This document shows, one piece after another, positions 1-12,399 of a stretch of 64,000 bases of DNA; positions within the stretch are counted from its first letter, which is position 1; every line of letters begins with the position of its first letter. The DNA lies in assembly GCA_026874595.1 (NCBI GenBank), contig CM049310.1, forward strand, positions 40,119,558-40,183,557, read 5' to 3'. The notes under the pieces were generated by a model that saw only the letters and a list, made by a program, of their open reading frames with translations, had not been told where the DNA came from and did not search any database. Both the position numbers and the translations under genes were made by a program. This stretch comes from Sipunculus nudus (taxonomy: Eukaryota; Annelida; Sipuncula; Golfingiida; Sipunculidae).

Positions 1-201
1 AATAAACTATTTCTCCCCCCCCCCCCATATGTTCACTTTGTTACTTTTCAATGTAAAAATATTTCATGAAATGCATAAATGTAAATGGAAACACAAAGAC
101 AACACACCACCTGTAATGTATGAATATTTCAAAGACTAATCATATTATAATATTATTACTACTTTTACAGTGCATTTAAATTACATGCTGCTTGGACTTA
201 C

Positions 202-286
202 AGACAGGTCCTCAGACAGCTGCTGCCACTCTGACGAGTCTAGATCCCTGGAAGTAGACACTGGTGTCTCTTTTCTCAGAATCCGG
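202..286 (-). CDS. SPAG1: SPAG1-like third coding exon
   Basis: 85 nt, acceptor tatttcag, donor TCT|GTAAGT, ending in phase 0. It encodes SRILRKETPVSTSRDLDSSE followed by WQQLSEDLS. The Ser/Trp/acidic segment matches the EEW...DGDI linker of the vertebrate protein. A stop codon found by reading on past the donor is intronic. Confidence 0.78.
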
Positions 287-1614
287 CTGAAATAAAAGTC
301 TTATCATATAGCAGAGAATCATTTGCAGAATCCAGCTAAGTTAAAAAAAATATTTTACAGCAGAAAATCATTTATATACTGTTGCCAAATTTCATAATGT
401 AAAGTTCCAAATAACCCACATTACAAAGCATGGATTTCAATTTTTCAAGCATTTTTTTGTGATCATGTAATTTTCATTAAATACACACAAGGCTTTTCAC
501 ATAAATGTAACTGTATAAATATCAAAGCTATTTTTCCTGACCTTAAATAAAATGAAATACTTCTTAAATGTCAACAAGATACTGACATGATATTCCACAC
601 TTGTATTTCATATAATATTAAATCTGAAGCAGATTTCCACTGATGAAACAGCCATACCAACAATTATCACCATAATTCTTTGGTAAAATAAGTAACCAAT
701 CCATCAACATTATGCATGGACATCTTATGAGTTGTCAAAAGTGCAACTTTGTTTCATTAGATACAGCTAGACTCATACTAGCAAACTGAGCTGATTTTGC
801 TCCATCCTTATGCTATACCTGTTTGGATTAAGGGAAGCAATTTTGTCTTCACAGTGTTTTTCCAGGTGTGGATAAACACCTTCATCTCCAGACCTGCAAA
901 GAAGAAAGATATATAAAATCATTTACCACAGTGGTGATGTACATGTCTAATAAATATAAGTGATACCATGTATGCTCTCATCTGTCTGATTATAATTCTT
1001 GGCCTTGTACCAGCCTTCGTGTTGAAACCTCAAAATATTTCCTAAACAGAGCAGCAGTTAAAGCAAAGGAGATCTGGAATGACTGCAGAGTATAGCCACT
1101 GCATGAGTTGTGTAGATTCAGTTATTTGTGGAAATTTTGATTATAGCAAGTTCACTACTTTAAGATAAATTATCCTGACAGACAAACAAACATATATGCA
1201 TGGATGCAAACACAAACTTTAAAAAGTCTATGGGTCTGTTATTAACAGCTGATACTCTGGCAGCTAAGAAATACAGTGGAACCTGTCTGAAAGACCACTT
1301 CTCTTACAAAACCAACTGTCTATTAAGACCACCCTTAGGTGAACTGAAAGCATTCACATTGGTTATAACTGACCTGTCTAATAAGACCACCTGTGAATTA
1401 AGACCACTTTAAGCCAGTCCCGTGGGTGGTCTCATTATACAAGTTTCACTGTACTTAGACTCAGTTTACTGTAATGTATTTTGGGTGATATTTACCTGAG
1501 GACTCGGAGGATCTTCTCTAGTTCTTTGATGTTGTCACACTTATCAATGTATGAATACTCCAGGTGTTCAACTGGCACACCGTGCCTGTTGCCATGGCTA
1601 CCTCCGTTAAGCAT
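202..1614 (-). CDS. SPAG1: SPAG1-like protein, N-terminal part (three coding exons; continues left of the window)
   Basis: Seen: three minus-strand exons join in frame (1614-1496, 893-819, 286-202) with GT-AG borders. They encode about 93 residues beginning MLNGGSHGNRHGVPVEHLEY and including CDNIKELEKILRVLRSGDEG, a block like YPHLEKHCEDKIASLNP, then RILRKETP. Known: vertebrate SPAG1 starts with the same layout (IPIEHLDFKYIEKC, LEKILCVLRSGEEGYYPEL, ALAPESRALRK) ahead of its TPR domains. SPAG1 is a cytoplasmic co-chaperone for pre-assembly of axonemal dynein arms, and a GTP-binding role has been reported. The start is the first in-frame ATG of the exon at 1628-1496; nothing upstream in that exon is needed. 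The last visible exon ends at a GTAAGT donor, so the TPR part lies outside the window. Identity is by recall of the family, not by a search. Confidence 0.82.
819..893 (-). CDS. SPAG1: SPAG1-like second coding exon
   Basis: 75 nt, acceptor tttgcag, donor AG|GTATAG, phase 2 in and phase 2 out. It encodes SGDEGVYPHLEKHCEDKIAS plus LNPN. Both the residue pattern and the intron phases fit SPAG1. Confidence 0.82.
1272..1453. mobile_element. TIR MITE, Tc1/mariner/pogo-like, family 'TACAGTG'
   Basis: Left end TACAGTGGAACCTGTCT and right end AAGTTTCACTGTA are imperfect inverted repeats bounded by TA. The interior has repeated AAGACCAC motifs and no coding capacity. It lies in a SPAG1 intron. Related copies are at 29155, 42071, 53516 and 56969. 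The superfamily is inferred from the TA edges and CAGTRGAACC-type ends. Confidence 0.6.
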
Positions 1615-1628
1615 GCTTCTGCTGGACT
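1496..1628 (-). CDS. SPAG1: SPAG1-like exon with start codon
   Basis: The minus-strand acceptor (cattcag) precedes the exon and the donor CAG|GTAAAT follows it. The ATG is at 1614-1612, so 1628-1615 is 5' untranslated. It carries the HLEYSYIDKCDNIKELEKIL block and ends in phase 2 (AG), which the next exon completes to an Arg codon. Confidence 0.8.
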
Positions 1629-2583
1629 CTGAATGAAGAAAGCATGACTTCAGTGAACTAAACAAATGAATTCATGTACTGGGTAACACTGAAAGACAGA
1701 CGCATTGCAGACTCAATAACATAAAATCAAAACATGGGCATCATTACAACCCTAGAGATTGCACCTTGATGACAGGCAGTGTGTAAAACCTGGACCCACC
1801 TATTCCAAACCCCAAAAATCAGTTTCCACATTTTCCATGATTTATACAAAAAAGCTCCCCTGTTACTGATATTATAAGAAAACATCAAAGTCCCTTAATG
1901 TTGCAGCTTTGTAAAATGACTGATTCAATGAAAGATTTAAAGTGTACAAAAGTATTTTGGTGAAGATGGTCCCCAGTGACCAACACTCATATATTTACTT
2001 ATGAATCCATAAGAAAAGAATTAGTAGTATTTTTGTCATACTCTAAATATTATTATTTGTTATTTTAAAGTGAAAATATAATAACGCAGACATACTGATA
2101 CTGAGGGAGTTTTATAAGACAAAGTGCCCCATCGGTCATTTTGGACCAGAGACTGCGATCAGAGCTATTCCACATAACACAGTCTTTGTTCCATTAAATT
2201 TTCTCTAACTTTGAACAGCCATGTGGTTTAAAGTTGGTCATAATACAAATACCCAAAGGAAATGTTGATTATCTGCATTTCAAGCAATGTCTGGTACAAA
2301 AATAATGATTTTATCAATACTTTATTATAATTTTTCAAATAATGTAGACAGATGGAATAAATTGCAAAACAAAAATATGAATTTAAAACTATAAAAGAAG
2401 AGATAAATATAAAAATGCAAAAACACAATAACTAAAACACATTGGTTTTATGTCTGAATGTGGTGTTTAATATGTATTAAAGAAGTGGTAATACAATGAG
2501 TAAAAAGGATCCATGGGCTCTGTGAATTCCATGCGTCAGAATCCATCTCTGTTAATTGTCATGCAAAACATATTTTTTTTTCT

Positions 2584-4624
2584 GGGCTCAACATTAACAG
2601 TTAACCGGTTGCCTGGAGCAAGTAAAAGTTCCAGAAAATGGTATTAGGGCAACTAAAAGTCGCCTCCAAATTGCCCAGTCCAGGGCAAGTAAATTTGACA
2701 AAAACCTTTACCCAAAGGCCAGAAAAACAATCTTTATGTCTGGTACCTTACAGCCATCAGAAAAATAACAACTTTTGTGTGGACGCGTAGTAACATCTAG
2801 TTGGGTTAAGATATACCGTGGGAGTGGTCAATTTGGCTTGTCCGAATTTTTAGCACTTTTTTCATTTTACAACATTAGTTTGAATTTTCACGCAAATCAG
2901 TATGTATAGGTAAATCACTTTGTATCAAATTAAAATAATATATAAAATACAGGATTGTAGTGCAACCTACCTCCCACCTCACAACCTTCCAGGTGACCGA
3001 CAGATTGAGTACTGTGAAGGCAAGGTGTAAACAGTATGTAATTAACTGGGACTAATCACGTTTGATGATGCAATGGCACTTTACCCATCTACATTGTTTG
3101 ACATCTGAGTAAGTTGTAGAATTGCCAAGCAACAACAACCGTGATTACCTATCTAAAAGCAGCCAGCTATGTGTGAACAACAAACAGTGCTGAAAATAAT
3201 AATGGCTGGCTCTCAGCTTATTGTACCTCAAAGCCATTGGGAGTGGGGTTCCAAAGGTTTTAAAAGGCTACTTGTTTCACAGTTGTTTTCTACAAATCAC
3301 TAAATGGGAGGGAATTTCAGCTATGGTATCACTTACTATGAACTCTTATTACAATATGACAACTGATTACCTAAACTCAAGCCATTCTGCAGACCCATGT
3401 GGCTGCATGCGTTTTAGGTGAGAACTCTGCAGTCTTCTGAACAACTGTATCGAAATAACGCGGGTTCTTAATTGAGCTTAAATCTAGCTTTCACTAAAAG
3501 CGGGAAAATTAAACCCGATAACGAAACCACTTCCACAGTATCCCAAAGAACAAGCTTTCAGATACCTGTTAGGGGTAGTAGGTCAATGTATTAATATATC
3601 TTCAACTACAAGCTATTGTGCATTTAAAATCTGCTTCTTAACTCTGTATCTGATGTGGAACACATTTCAAGATGGAAAGTTCTCAAATAAACGCCTAGCC
3701 CTAGCTTTCATGCTCTCTCCCATCGCTTTGTTTCAGTTATCATGAATAATGTTTCCTCTATTCACCTTGACAGTCATGTCATATTTTTTTCTGCGTGAAG
3801 AAACAATGTAAATTTAATTCAGATTTTTTTCTAAACGTAAGCCTCATAATTTCTGCACATTCAAGCTCTCCACTGAGACTTAGTAGCTTTACTTGTTTGG
3901 GGGAACTTGTGGTGTTTATACCGAAACAGATGTCTGTTATCAGGTGACACCTGACTTTGGCAGGCAGAAAGTTCATCTGAGCTACTCACTATATCACTGG
4001 CAAAAGACATTTACAAACATTCACATCCACAGAAACAAACAAGTTTGAGCATTTTTTCTAAGCCTACTCCAGAAGTTGTTTCTGTTTCTCCCCCCTGATA
4101 AAAGTTTTATTTTACATGGTAAGCTTTTGCCTGTCTGGTATTTTTACTAAGTTCCCCTATTCATGATTGCCATATTTTGCCTGGCTCTCATGTGAAATTC
4201 TTGTAAGTGTAATCAATTCTGGAGGAGAATTACCAGGATTACCAGCAATTAATTTTTGAATGATTACAGAAACAATTTACATAGCATCTGCAGCATCAGA
4301 TTCAAAGAGAAAAATAATCCGAAGTTGACCATTTTATTTCTCAGATAAATTAAATCATTCTGATAATACAGGTCTCTTTCACATAAATTTCCAGTATTTA
4401 TGTATATCTGCACAAATATTAATCAGAAATATAACAAATTCACATTTTAACATGTTTTTTTTTTACTTTTTTTTTAATGCAATGAAACATGCAATACTGG
4501 TACATTCATTTGAACACACCTTTTGTTCATGCTGTAAATGATAAGTTTTGTAAGGCAGGTAAAAATTCATGTATGGCACGTAAAAGTAGTAGTGCAGGTA
4601 CTTTCAAAAGTTAATGCAGAGCCC
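2584..4624. mobile_element. Possible non-autonomous hAT-like element (GGGCTCAACATTAAC ends)
   Basis: GGGCTCAACATTAAC at 2584-2598 is nearly the reverse complement of GTTAATGCAGAGCCC at 4610-4624. Both ends resemble the better-defined 465-bp element at 15727-16191. The ends could also belong to two separate fragments. No transposase frame is visible between them. Confidence 0.4.
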
Positions 4625-4674
4625 TGATTTTATATTATAAACCACATGATGTAAAATGCATCTATAGGCACTTT

Positions 4675-4905
4675 CCTGCTAACATTTCGTCACCACAGTT
4701 GATTCGTCACCAAAGGAAAATGGTGATGAAGTGACCTTTAAGATACGTCTGGTGAGACTTGGCCTGGCATATTCTTAAAATCAGCAATTCAAATGCAGAG
4801 GGGAATGACAGAAGAACAGAATATTGATTGACAGAAGAGTGAAAATATGGCCAGGAAGTTAGTTACTGCAAAAAAATTGTTTACACTCTTGCAAGGATTC
4901 AAATT
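4675..4905 (+). repeat. 230-bp dispersed repeat, copy 1
   Basis: It shares about 230 bp, with small gaps, with 13025-13255. Shared landmarks are TCACCAAAGGAAAATGGTGA, GAATGACAGAAGAACAGAAT and TTAGTTACTGCAA. Ends and class are unknown. Confidence 0.6.
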
Positions 4906-5157
4906 TTATATAGTTCTTTTAGCGACTTATTACTCTGTTTGGCAACCGTGGACGTAGTTTTAATTCACTGATACTTGGCGACAGCCGATTCAGTATTACA
5001 GTAAATGCATCTATTATCGACGCCACCGGCCACAGTGAAAAGGATCTCTTATTTTAAAACTTGTTGATTCACAGGACGATCAGTTATTTGTAACTAATCT
5101 AACACATCAGATGTCATCTCTAGCCCATCAATAACATGTTAAATGCAGAAAACGTAC

Positions 5158-5235
5158 CGGAATGAGTGGCGATCAGAGATTTGCTCCAGAAATTTCCTTG
5201 GTTGCTCAGGACGCGTGCACTACGAAATATGTCAT
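5158..5235 (-). other. Possible untranslated first exon of the SPAG1-like gene
   Basis: On the minus strand a CATTCCG|GTACGT donor follows a CpG-containing stretch. The frame that could join the first coding exon has a stop and no ATG, so if used it would be untranslated. This is inference from donor shape, position and base composition only; the 5' limit is a guess. Confidence 0.25.
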
Positions 5236-5389
5236 TCCCAGAAAAGCATTGTAAAGTAAGGACAGAAAATATGAATAACCCGTTCGCCCCCCCCCCCCCT
5301 TCCGAAAAAAAGTAAACTTATACATGATACTTACACTTATTCATAAAAACATATACTTTTAATGCCTGATACTTTCACTTGGAATACCA

Positions 5390-5390
<1 letters not shown>

Positions 5391-5465
<75 letters not shown>
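5391..5465. repeat. (AT)n microsatellite
   Basis: About 37 uninterrupted AT units, followed at 5490-5580 by (AAT)n-type and mixed AT trinucleotides. Frames through it (IYIYIY, NNNN, IIII) are artefacts of the repeat. Confidence 0.95.
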
Positions 5466-5470
<5 letters not shown>

Positions 5471-5849
5471 ATATACTACCACCTAAAAATAGTAATAATA
5501 ATAATAATGATAATAATAATAATAATAATGATGATAATAATAATAATAATTATAATAATTATAATAATAATAATAAAAGCAATGAAATGCCATAATTTAT
5601 TATTATTATTTTATTTTTATAATTATTATTATTATCATTACAGTTTGCTATTTTCACTGAGGATAATGGAATCCTCGGTGTCTTTAAAAATGGCTTAAAA
5701 TTTGTCTCTACACACGTGCATAAAGCGTTTAGTTTATTATCTAGTGTTTACCTGCTGCCAGAAATCTGTATGGTATAGCGCTCTAGAGCAATATATCGAT
5801 GTTGAATATGGCGCTATATGAATGCAGAATCAATCAAATAAATAAATAA

Positions 5850-5893
5850 ACATTAATAATAATTTATAATAATAATTATTATTTTTATTTATT

Positions 5894-5965
<72 letters not shown>

Positions 5966-5990
5966 TTTATTTTTATTTTTATTATAATTA
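5850..5990. repeat. (TTA)n / (TTAT)n microsatellite block
   Basis: Long run of TTA and TTTAT units after an AATAAATAAATAAA stretch. It lies directly beside the TTAA-flanked MITE that starts at 6000. Confidence 0.9.
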
Positions 5991-5999
5991 TTATTTTAA

Positions 6000-6265
6000 C
6001 TCTTTACTGTTTACATTTTTTTTCGATTTCCGACAAATTCTGACACTATTTATATTAACTTTAACAGCCATATCTTTTCAAGCTTTTTTTGTATCTTTAT
6101 CAAATTTTCAACAGTTCCCACTAAGAGGGTTTGCTGAAGATTATTGAAAATCATTGAAACTTAAAAATAATATGCAATATTTTTGTCCTGAGAGAACCTA
6201 TACATATCATGGCATTCTAGTGGCCCATTTTGAGTGCTCTTTAGTAGCTTGTAAACAGTAAAGGG
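6000..6265. mobile_element. piggyBac-like MITE with TTAA flanks
   Basis: Left end CTCTTTACTGTTTACA and right end TGTAAACAGTAAAGGG are inverted over about 15 bp. The element is bounded by TTAA on both sides (5996-5999 and 6266-6269), the target duplication typical of piggyBac. It is 266 bp long and has no coding frame. Confidence 0.75.
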
Positions 6266-6269
6266 TTAA

Positions 6270-8840
6270 TATTATCATCATCTGTAATACAGAGTAATTT
6301 TGTTCTTTTGTTTTATATTATTATTATTTTTATATACAGTATAAAACACAAGTATAAACACAAAATTACTCGATCTGTATTAATTACATATTGACAAGTT
6401 CTCTTAGGTGTTAATAAAATATTTTAAAAATATTTTTGTTTCCGGTTGAGCGTCCGGGTGATTTTTATTTTCTTTTTTACTTCCACCCGACCGGCAATTA
6501 TGATATATTTTTTTCTTACAGCGATCAGCCTGACGAAAGTGTAGATGAATGGGTAATATGACGTATATAATATAATCCCAAAAGTCAGCACATTCAAAAT
6601 ATTCAACATTCAGAGTCCAACTGCATGCTATAACTGCATTAGAACATGCGTCTTATATATAAATGCTAAATCAGCATCCGATAATAAACGTTATATAACA
6701 TAAAAGTTCCGTTGAGCCGACGCGTGCGTAGCGTGACCTGACCAGAAGCTGAAATTTTTTTCTAAAGTGAATTGGTGCAATTTGATGAATATTTTTGTGA
6801 AATTTTGATTAAAATGAACATACGAATTACCATTGAATATGACATATTTGTAGGATATTGAATGTTTACCATATATGATTACAAACACATGGTAACTTGG
6901 TCTTTAATAAATGCTGGTTGTGAGATTTTTTTTTTGTTTTGGATTTTTGTTTACTGAGCTAACTTTCAGAAATACTTTGCAATAACGATGGCTGTTTCCT
7001 TTGTCGTTTAGTCGGGACGTTACACGCGCACAATTCACAACTTTAAACCTCGAAAATTTTGACTTCAGATCCAGACACTTCCTACAGAAATTTCATTAAG
7101 ACCAACATGTCATGGACCTTTTAATTGTCGTTATTAGTTCATTTCATAAAGAAGTTCAAAATTCGTAATAATAGCCATGCATATATACTGATTGCCATGA
7201 AACTTGATTAATTCAGAGGAATAACTTCAGCAGTTTCACAACACTGATTATGCCACCTTCAGGTTTTCCACCACTGTTTTAAAAAACAAATGTTTTAAAC
7301 TGTAAAGGTAAGACAAGAGAAAAGTTCGTTCTAAAGTTCTTTATCTATATTTAAAGATAGAGAAATTCATTATTTTAAAAGTTTAATATGAAACCACTTG
7401 TCACACGCAGACAAAGCGAAATATATGTTAAAACATATATGTTATTTTCACATAGTACTGTTCTTCATTAAAGGTATACGTCAACAGATATATACCTATC
7501 AAACTTAAAAATGCTTCGATTTGACATAAAATAACTTATGTGAATGTACACAATACTTCATTGTGAAAATGTGACTTGTTGTAGGTACAAGTTCTGAGGA
7601 GAGAAGTGCATTGCTTTGCCTATTGGTACCAGATAATTCCTATGCTTTCCAAATAATTCTGTCACCAAAATTATGCTGTTTCTCATTTTCGGTAAACCCA
7701 TAAGACATTGCAAAATATTTCTAGTAAAAGATTTTTTCTCATCCCTTTCTCATATTATCTAAGAAATTTCATTAGAAAACCTATTTGAATTATGGGCAAT
7801 TCATTCTTCCATGTCCAGCACATGAATATTAACCAAATTAAGGATGTTTTGTGAAGTTGTACACATTGATTCATGCATTTTTTAAATTTGTTGAATACAT
7901 TTCTTAGGAAGAAATATGGTAAAGGCCTACTCTTATTTTCTTTACTTATGATCTTATCAAGCATGTGATCTTTTATGTTTTTTTATTAGATGATGGGTTT
8001 ACAATTTTCTATGATAATGATGCACCGGCATGCAAGGGTTTAAAGATTTACAAAATAATTGGTTTCGTTCTTTGAATAAGTTCAGGCACAGGCGCTGTTA
8101 AGCCAAAGGTGACCAACCGGTGCAACCCTTGATGACTAAGTAACTAACTGATTTATGTTTCTTTCCGCATATTTGTGGCTTTTCCTCTTCCAATTTTTAA
8201 AATCCAAGGATTTTGGTAGCAAAAACTGAAGACATGCATGCCATTTTTATTATGAATTCTGTGGCAGGGTTTAAAGTGTGAAAATCCCTATTTTATCACA
8301 GACACTGCAGTCAAATCATTGGTATAATGCAATGGGCCATATCCCCTTGTCAAATATTGGGGGGTACGTATATACCCCCCATCCCCAGCCCCCACCCCAT
8401 ACCCCGGGATCTACACGCCAATAAAAATATTATCGTTTGCAGTGTGTCAAAGGATATGCATATATATGAAAAGAAATCTGCTAGGGAATTTAATTGTTAA
8501 CTGCTTTCTCGTGATTTATTTTGCGACGCTGTATTTTGTTCGCTTAATTATGCTCAGGGGTGCGCTGATCGAAAATCTAATTCGTAAGAAATGATAATAT
8601 AGCTTTTTTCTGGGGAATGGAAATAGGACGTTTAAGTGATCATGCCCACACACACGTACAGGAGTGTAAAATGTTATTTGTGAACACATGATTTGATTTC
8701 AGCTGCGCAGTATGTTAAATCCTGCGGATTTCAAGTTGATAATTAATATTTAAGTGTCTAGGGCCCGACCTTGAAATGTGATCGCCCATATCGCAAGGCA
8801 AGTAAGACTTAACCGGTCTAAACTTCCGGAACATTCAATT
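6270..8840. other. Intergenic stretch without recognised genes
   Basis: AT-rich. Short frames on the minus strand at 6424-6609, 6691-6888 and 7755-7964 have no recognisable domain and no splice context. The only local structure noted is an imperfect hairpin of G and C runs at 8359-8380. Confidence 0.5.
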
Positions 8841-8844
8841 CAGT

Positions 8845-11317
8845 TTTTTAGCTCAGCTGACTGTAAGTCATCTGAGCTATAGTCGTGGTCCTTTGTCCGT
8901 CCGTCCGTCCATCCGTCCGGCCGTCCGTCCGTTAACAGGGCATGTTTTAAAACCGTTGGACCTACGAATCCAAAATTCTGCATACCATTAGATGTCCCCA
9001 AAATCTCCTACCATACCGAAAATTGGGTCATTAGAACTTCGTTCCTTCGAGATATTAAGGAAAAACCTCCGTTTTCCATAAAAAAGCAATTGTTACACTT
9101 CAAGTCTGCCTAATATCAAAACCACTGATCTGTTTTTGATCATATTTAGTATTCATATTCTTCCATATATTACTGTACACATACCAAAAATTAGGTCAGT
9201 ATTGGGTATTATTTTGAAGTTATAGGCCCAAATATAATGCAATTTTTTAAAAATCAGGAAATATATTTGCTCACTTAACATGAGAATTGCTGAAGCTGAA
9301 GACTTTTTTTCAGGAATATAACTTTATTTAATCAAGATTAAATAAATTGTTTACCCAAAATTAGATCTGAATTTTGCAAATTGTTCAAGTTATTAGCATA
9401 AATAAAAAATTAATACCTTAAATTTTGTCCAACTTTGGCAGTGGCACGTTTTTTTCCTGTAAGCACTGTTGATTTAATTTCACAGCATATATACATAAGG
9501 ATTTAATCTTTTAAAATCTGAAATTTCAAAGAAATTGTTTGAAAAGAGTAGCTTTTATTCAAGTTTTCATACACCATGTCAAGTGTTGTTTATATCTGGC
9601 CTACCTAGTAGTACAGCCTTCACTTGCATTATGTAACCCACCCAGGCAGCTTGCCTTGACCGAGCTTGGCCACTACTAGCAGGCTTCTCCTCTGCCCTGC
9701 ACTCAACCCCCCCCCCCCCCAGCTGGTGCATAAACTAGATAAATGTTATAATTTTCTGTATTTTATTTTATTCTTGGACATGCTACATTTTAGATTTTGG
9801 ATTGTACCACCAGGGTTACAATGATTAAAGTGCACATTTAATTGTGTCCACAAAGTGATGTATTGCTATGAAAGTATGGATGTTCATCAGATAAGTAATG
9901 CTATACTTCAGAAGAGTAAAACTTCACCAGGTGTGAAATTGACTATTAATTCCAGTAATTAATTATAGCTTAGATTGTAATTAGCATAATGATATTGTTT
10001 GTCCCTCATTCAACCAACAGTGTGTATACTTTATTTGAAAAGATGGTTTTATTTTTCAAATTTACTGAATCTTTTATTTTATTTCGGTGAATAAAACTCC
10101 AATGTGCAAAACTTTTTAAAAGGGATTCAAGGAATAATTTTGTAGATGCCATGTTGTGGCATTATTTTCTTTTACATTCAGTTTAAACATTTGATTTAAA
10201 AATAATAAAATATATGTGTATGCATAATATGACCCAATGTGAGCTACAATCTGGATATATAATGATTGCAACTTAGAATTCTAATATTTTAACTTATATT
10301 TTCACTTTTATATTACAAATTTATAACACTTGTAAATAAAAAAATGAATCAGATAAAAACAATTAAAGAAAAAAGTGGATATGCTAAAAAAATAGGCTTG
10401 TATATAAACTTAAATGCATTATTCCTTTGAATGTGAAATGAAGGTATTAGTCCAATCTGTCCACTTGCCTGTCCATCTGTAAATTTTTCATATGCATCAC
10501 AGTATCTCAAAACTTTTACTGTTTTTCTTATGACAGTCTTGTCAGAGTATTAATTTGCAATCATATATTGAGAACTTTACTATAACCAAGTAGGAGGACC
10601 CTTTCCTCTTAGCTTCTCATATGCTTATATAAATATAAAACATTACAATAGAATATTTTTCATATTTTGCATTTGCAAAAATTTCAAACTTTTGTCCTGA
10701 CCCATGGGTCCTTTGTTTATATTCTGGATTCTCCACAGCATTGTTTGGCTAAAACTGAATAAATACCAGACATGGTGCAAATACTTTGCAAATGTATATG
10801 AATATGAATATGAATATGTACTCCATTATAAAATTTCTCGCATAAGAATGGGAATTCAGGTAAAAATGAAAGTATTTGAATACCAGTGCAAATACTTTCA
10901 AAATGTATTCATGAATGCATATATTCTATAATATTATTTTAATAATTAGTTCAGTTATATTTTATTAAAAAAAAAATATAATTCTCTTATTATTTTTAAT
11001 AAATATTATATTGGCACAACATTTGTTATTAAATTTTAATAAATAGTTGAACTCTTTTATTTTATGTGCTGCTTATAAGTTATATGGCCAGGTCAAAATC
11101 TGTGTGACAATAGCACTCCATTTGTTAATAAAATAAATGAAATGAATCCTCTTCCCTGTCTCCAAAAATACTATCAAAATCATACATAAGCTAAACACCA
11201 ACAACTCATAATAAAGCTTATATTTATTACCACACAAAACCAGCATATGCCTCTTTCCCAAATCATATTTTTTTATCATTTATAACAGCTGAGCGCCGTG
11301 ACCCATGGGTCCCTTGT
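8845..11317 (+). mobile_element. 2.5-kb interspersed repeat (AGCTCAGCTGACT family), copy A
   Basis: It starts TTTTTAGCTCAGCTGACT, with a hairpin of AGCTCAGCTGACT (8850-8862) and AGTCATCTGAGCT (8866-8878), then a GTCCGTCC tract at 8896-8932. It ends GACCCATGGGTCCCTTGT. The whole stretch matches 29673-32293, including the GGATTCTCCACAGCATTGTT region near 10725 and the last 250 bp. No coding domain is seen. Repeats with this head are common in mollusc genomes as far as I recall. The class is not settled; it lacks clear TIRs and LTRs, so a Helitron-like origin is possible. Confidence 0.7.
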
Positions 11318-11512
11318 CTTCATGACTGTCTTGTCAGAGTATTACCGGTAGTTTGCAATCATATATTTAGAACTTTACTATAACCAAGTAGGAGGGCCTC
11401 CTTCCTCTTATCTTCTCATATGCTTATATAAATTAAAAACCTTAAAATAGAATATTTTGCATTTGCAAAAATTTCAAACTTAAGCTGAGCGCCGTGATCC
11501 ATGGGTCCCTTG
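11318..11512 (+). repeat. Partial tandem copy of the 3' part of repeat A
   Basis: It repeats the segment seen at about 10523-10705 (CTTGTCAGAGTATTA, ACTTTACTATAACCAAGTAG) and closes with the same terminal CCATGGGTCCCTTGT. The 3' end of the repeat therefore occurs twice in tandem. Confidence 0.65.
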
Positions 11513-11514
11513 TT

Positions 11515-12130
11515 TTTAAGTAGGGGTGGCAGGGGTGGCGCGAGCGCAGTGCTGCTTGGGTTCCTGCAATGACTGAACTCTCGCGCTGAAGTTTTGATTT
11601 CTTCGCAAACTATTTCTCCATAGGTTTAAGCACAGTTTTAACTGATAAATTCGCATTTTTTGCGTTTGCAAACTGATGCATTCCGCTGGTACCAGTAGGT
11701 ATCCATATTTCTGCGCAAAAAAAAGCGCGCAGGTCTGATCCAGCTTGATTTTCCAAACGACCCCCCTTTGGACTTCTGAACGCTTCCAATCGGCTGCCCG
11801 GCGACTCAGTGGCCTTTCTTCTTTTGGGGGACGCCGGTTGTGTCCATGCAGGCAGTGGTCTCATGGGTCGCAAGTCGCAACAATAGAAAACTGCGGTGAT
11901 ACCCTATAGGGACTGCATAATAAAAACCGTGTTAATGGTGCTTTCTCTAAGCAAGTGTTGCCAAAGCAGATATAAAATGTCCGAGGGTACCCACTGAGAA
12001 TTTTGCACAAGTTAGCCTGGCGGGCTGTATCTGTTATGGCGGGAAATAGGAAATCAGCACGTGGGAGGCAAGCCCAAGCGAACGCGGCGATATCCCCTGT
12101 GGTGTGACGATATCTTCGAGAAAAACTCAC
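11515..12130. other. CpG-richer block upstream of the ADAM17-like gene
   Basis: The stretch is clearly richer in CpG than its surroundings (GGCGCGAGCGCAG, TCTCGCGCTG, GCGCGCAGG, CGAACGCGGCG) and contains a CACGTG E-box near 12058. Two overlapping minus-strand frames (11610-11873 and 11861-12130) stay open for 87-89 codons but lie in different frames, and I recognise no family. It could be a promoter-proximal CpG island or an unrecognised insertion. Confidence 0.35.
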
Positions 12131-12399
12131 CGCATTGACGCATTAGGTGATCATTAAGATATTTTCTTTACAAGTGATCCGGAAATAAACACCAATATAA
12201 ATGAGGGAAATACCACAACAAGGGAACGTTTTATTGATAGGCAATAAAGAATGAAGCATGAAATAGACGAACGATCTTTATATGACTGAATAATTAGCAA
12301 ATGCAAGACCGTATAAGCTAGGATACATAATTATTTTTTTTTTCTTTCACAGAACAGATCAGAGCAACCCATAGCTGACTTTTTGGGGAAAACATTTTC

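Larger units (their letters stand above)
1629..5157. other. SPAG1 5' intron or upstream region, mostly without recognised features
   Basis: AT-rich and non-coding. The short frames here have no recognisable domain. The parts I can name are a possible hAT-like element with ends at 2584 and 4624 and a 230-bp dispersed repeat at 4675-4905. I see nothing else. Confidence 0.5.

Noticed and set aside
5362-5698. Open frames coding IYIYIY or poly-Asn/poly-Ile
   Set aside because: They only translate AT and AAT microsatellites.
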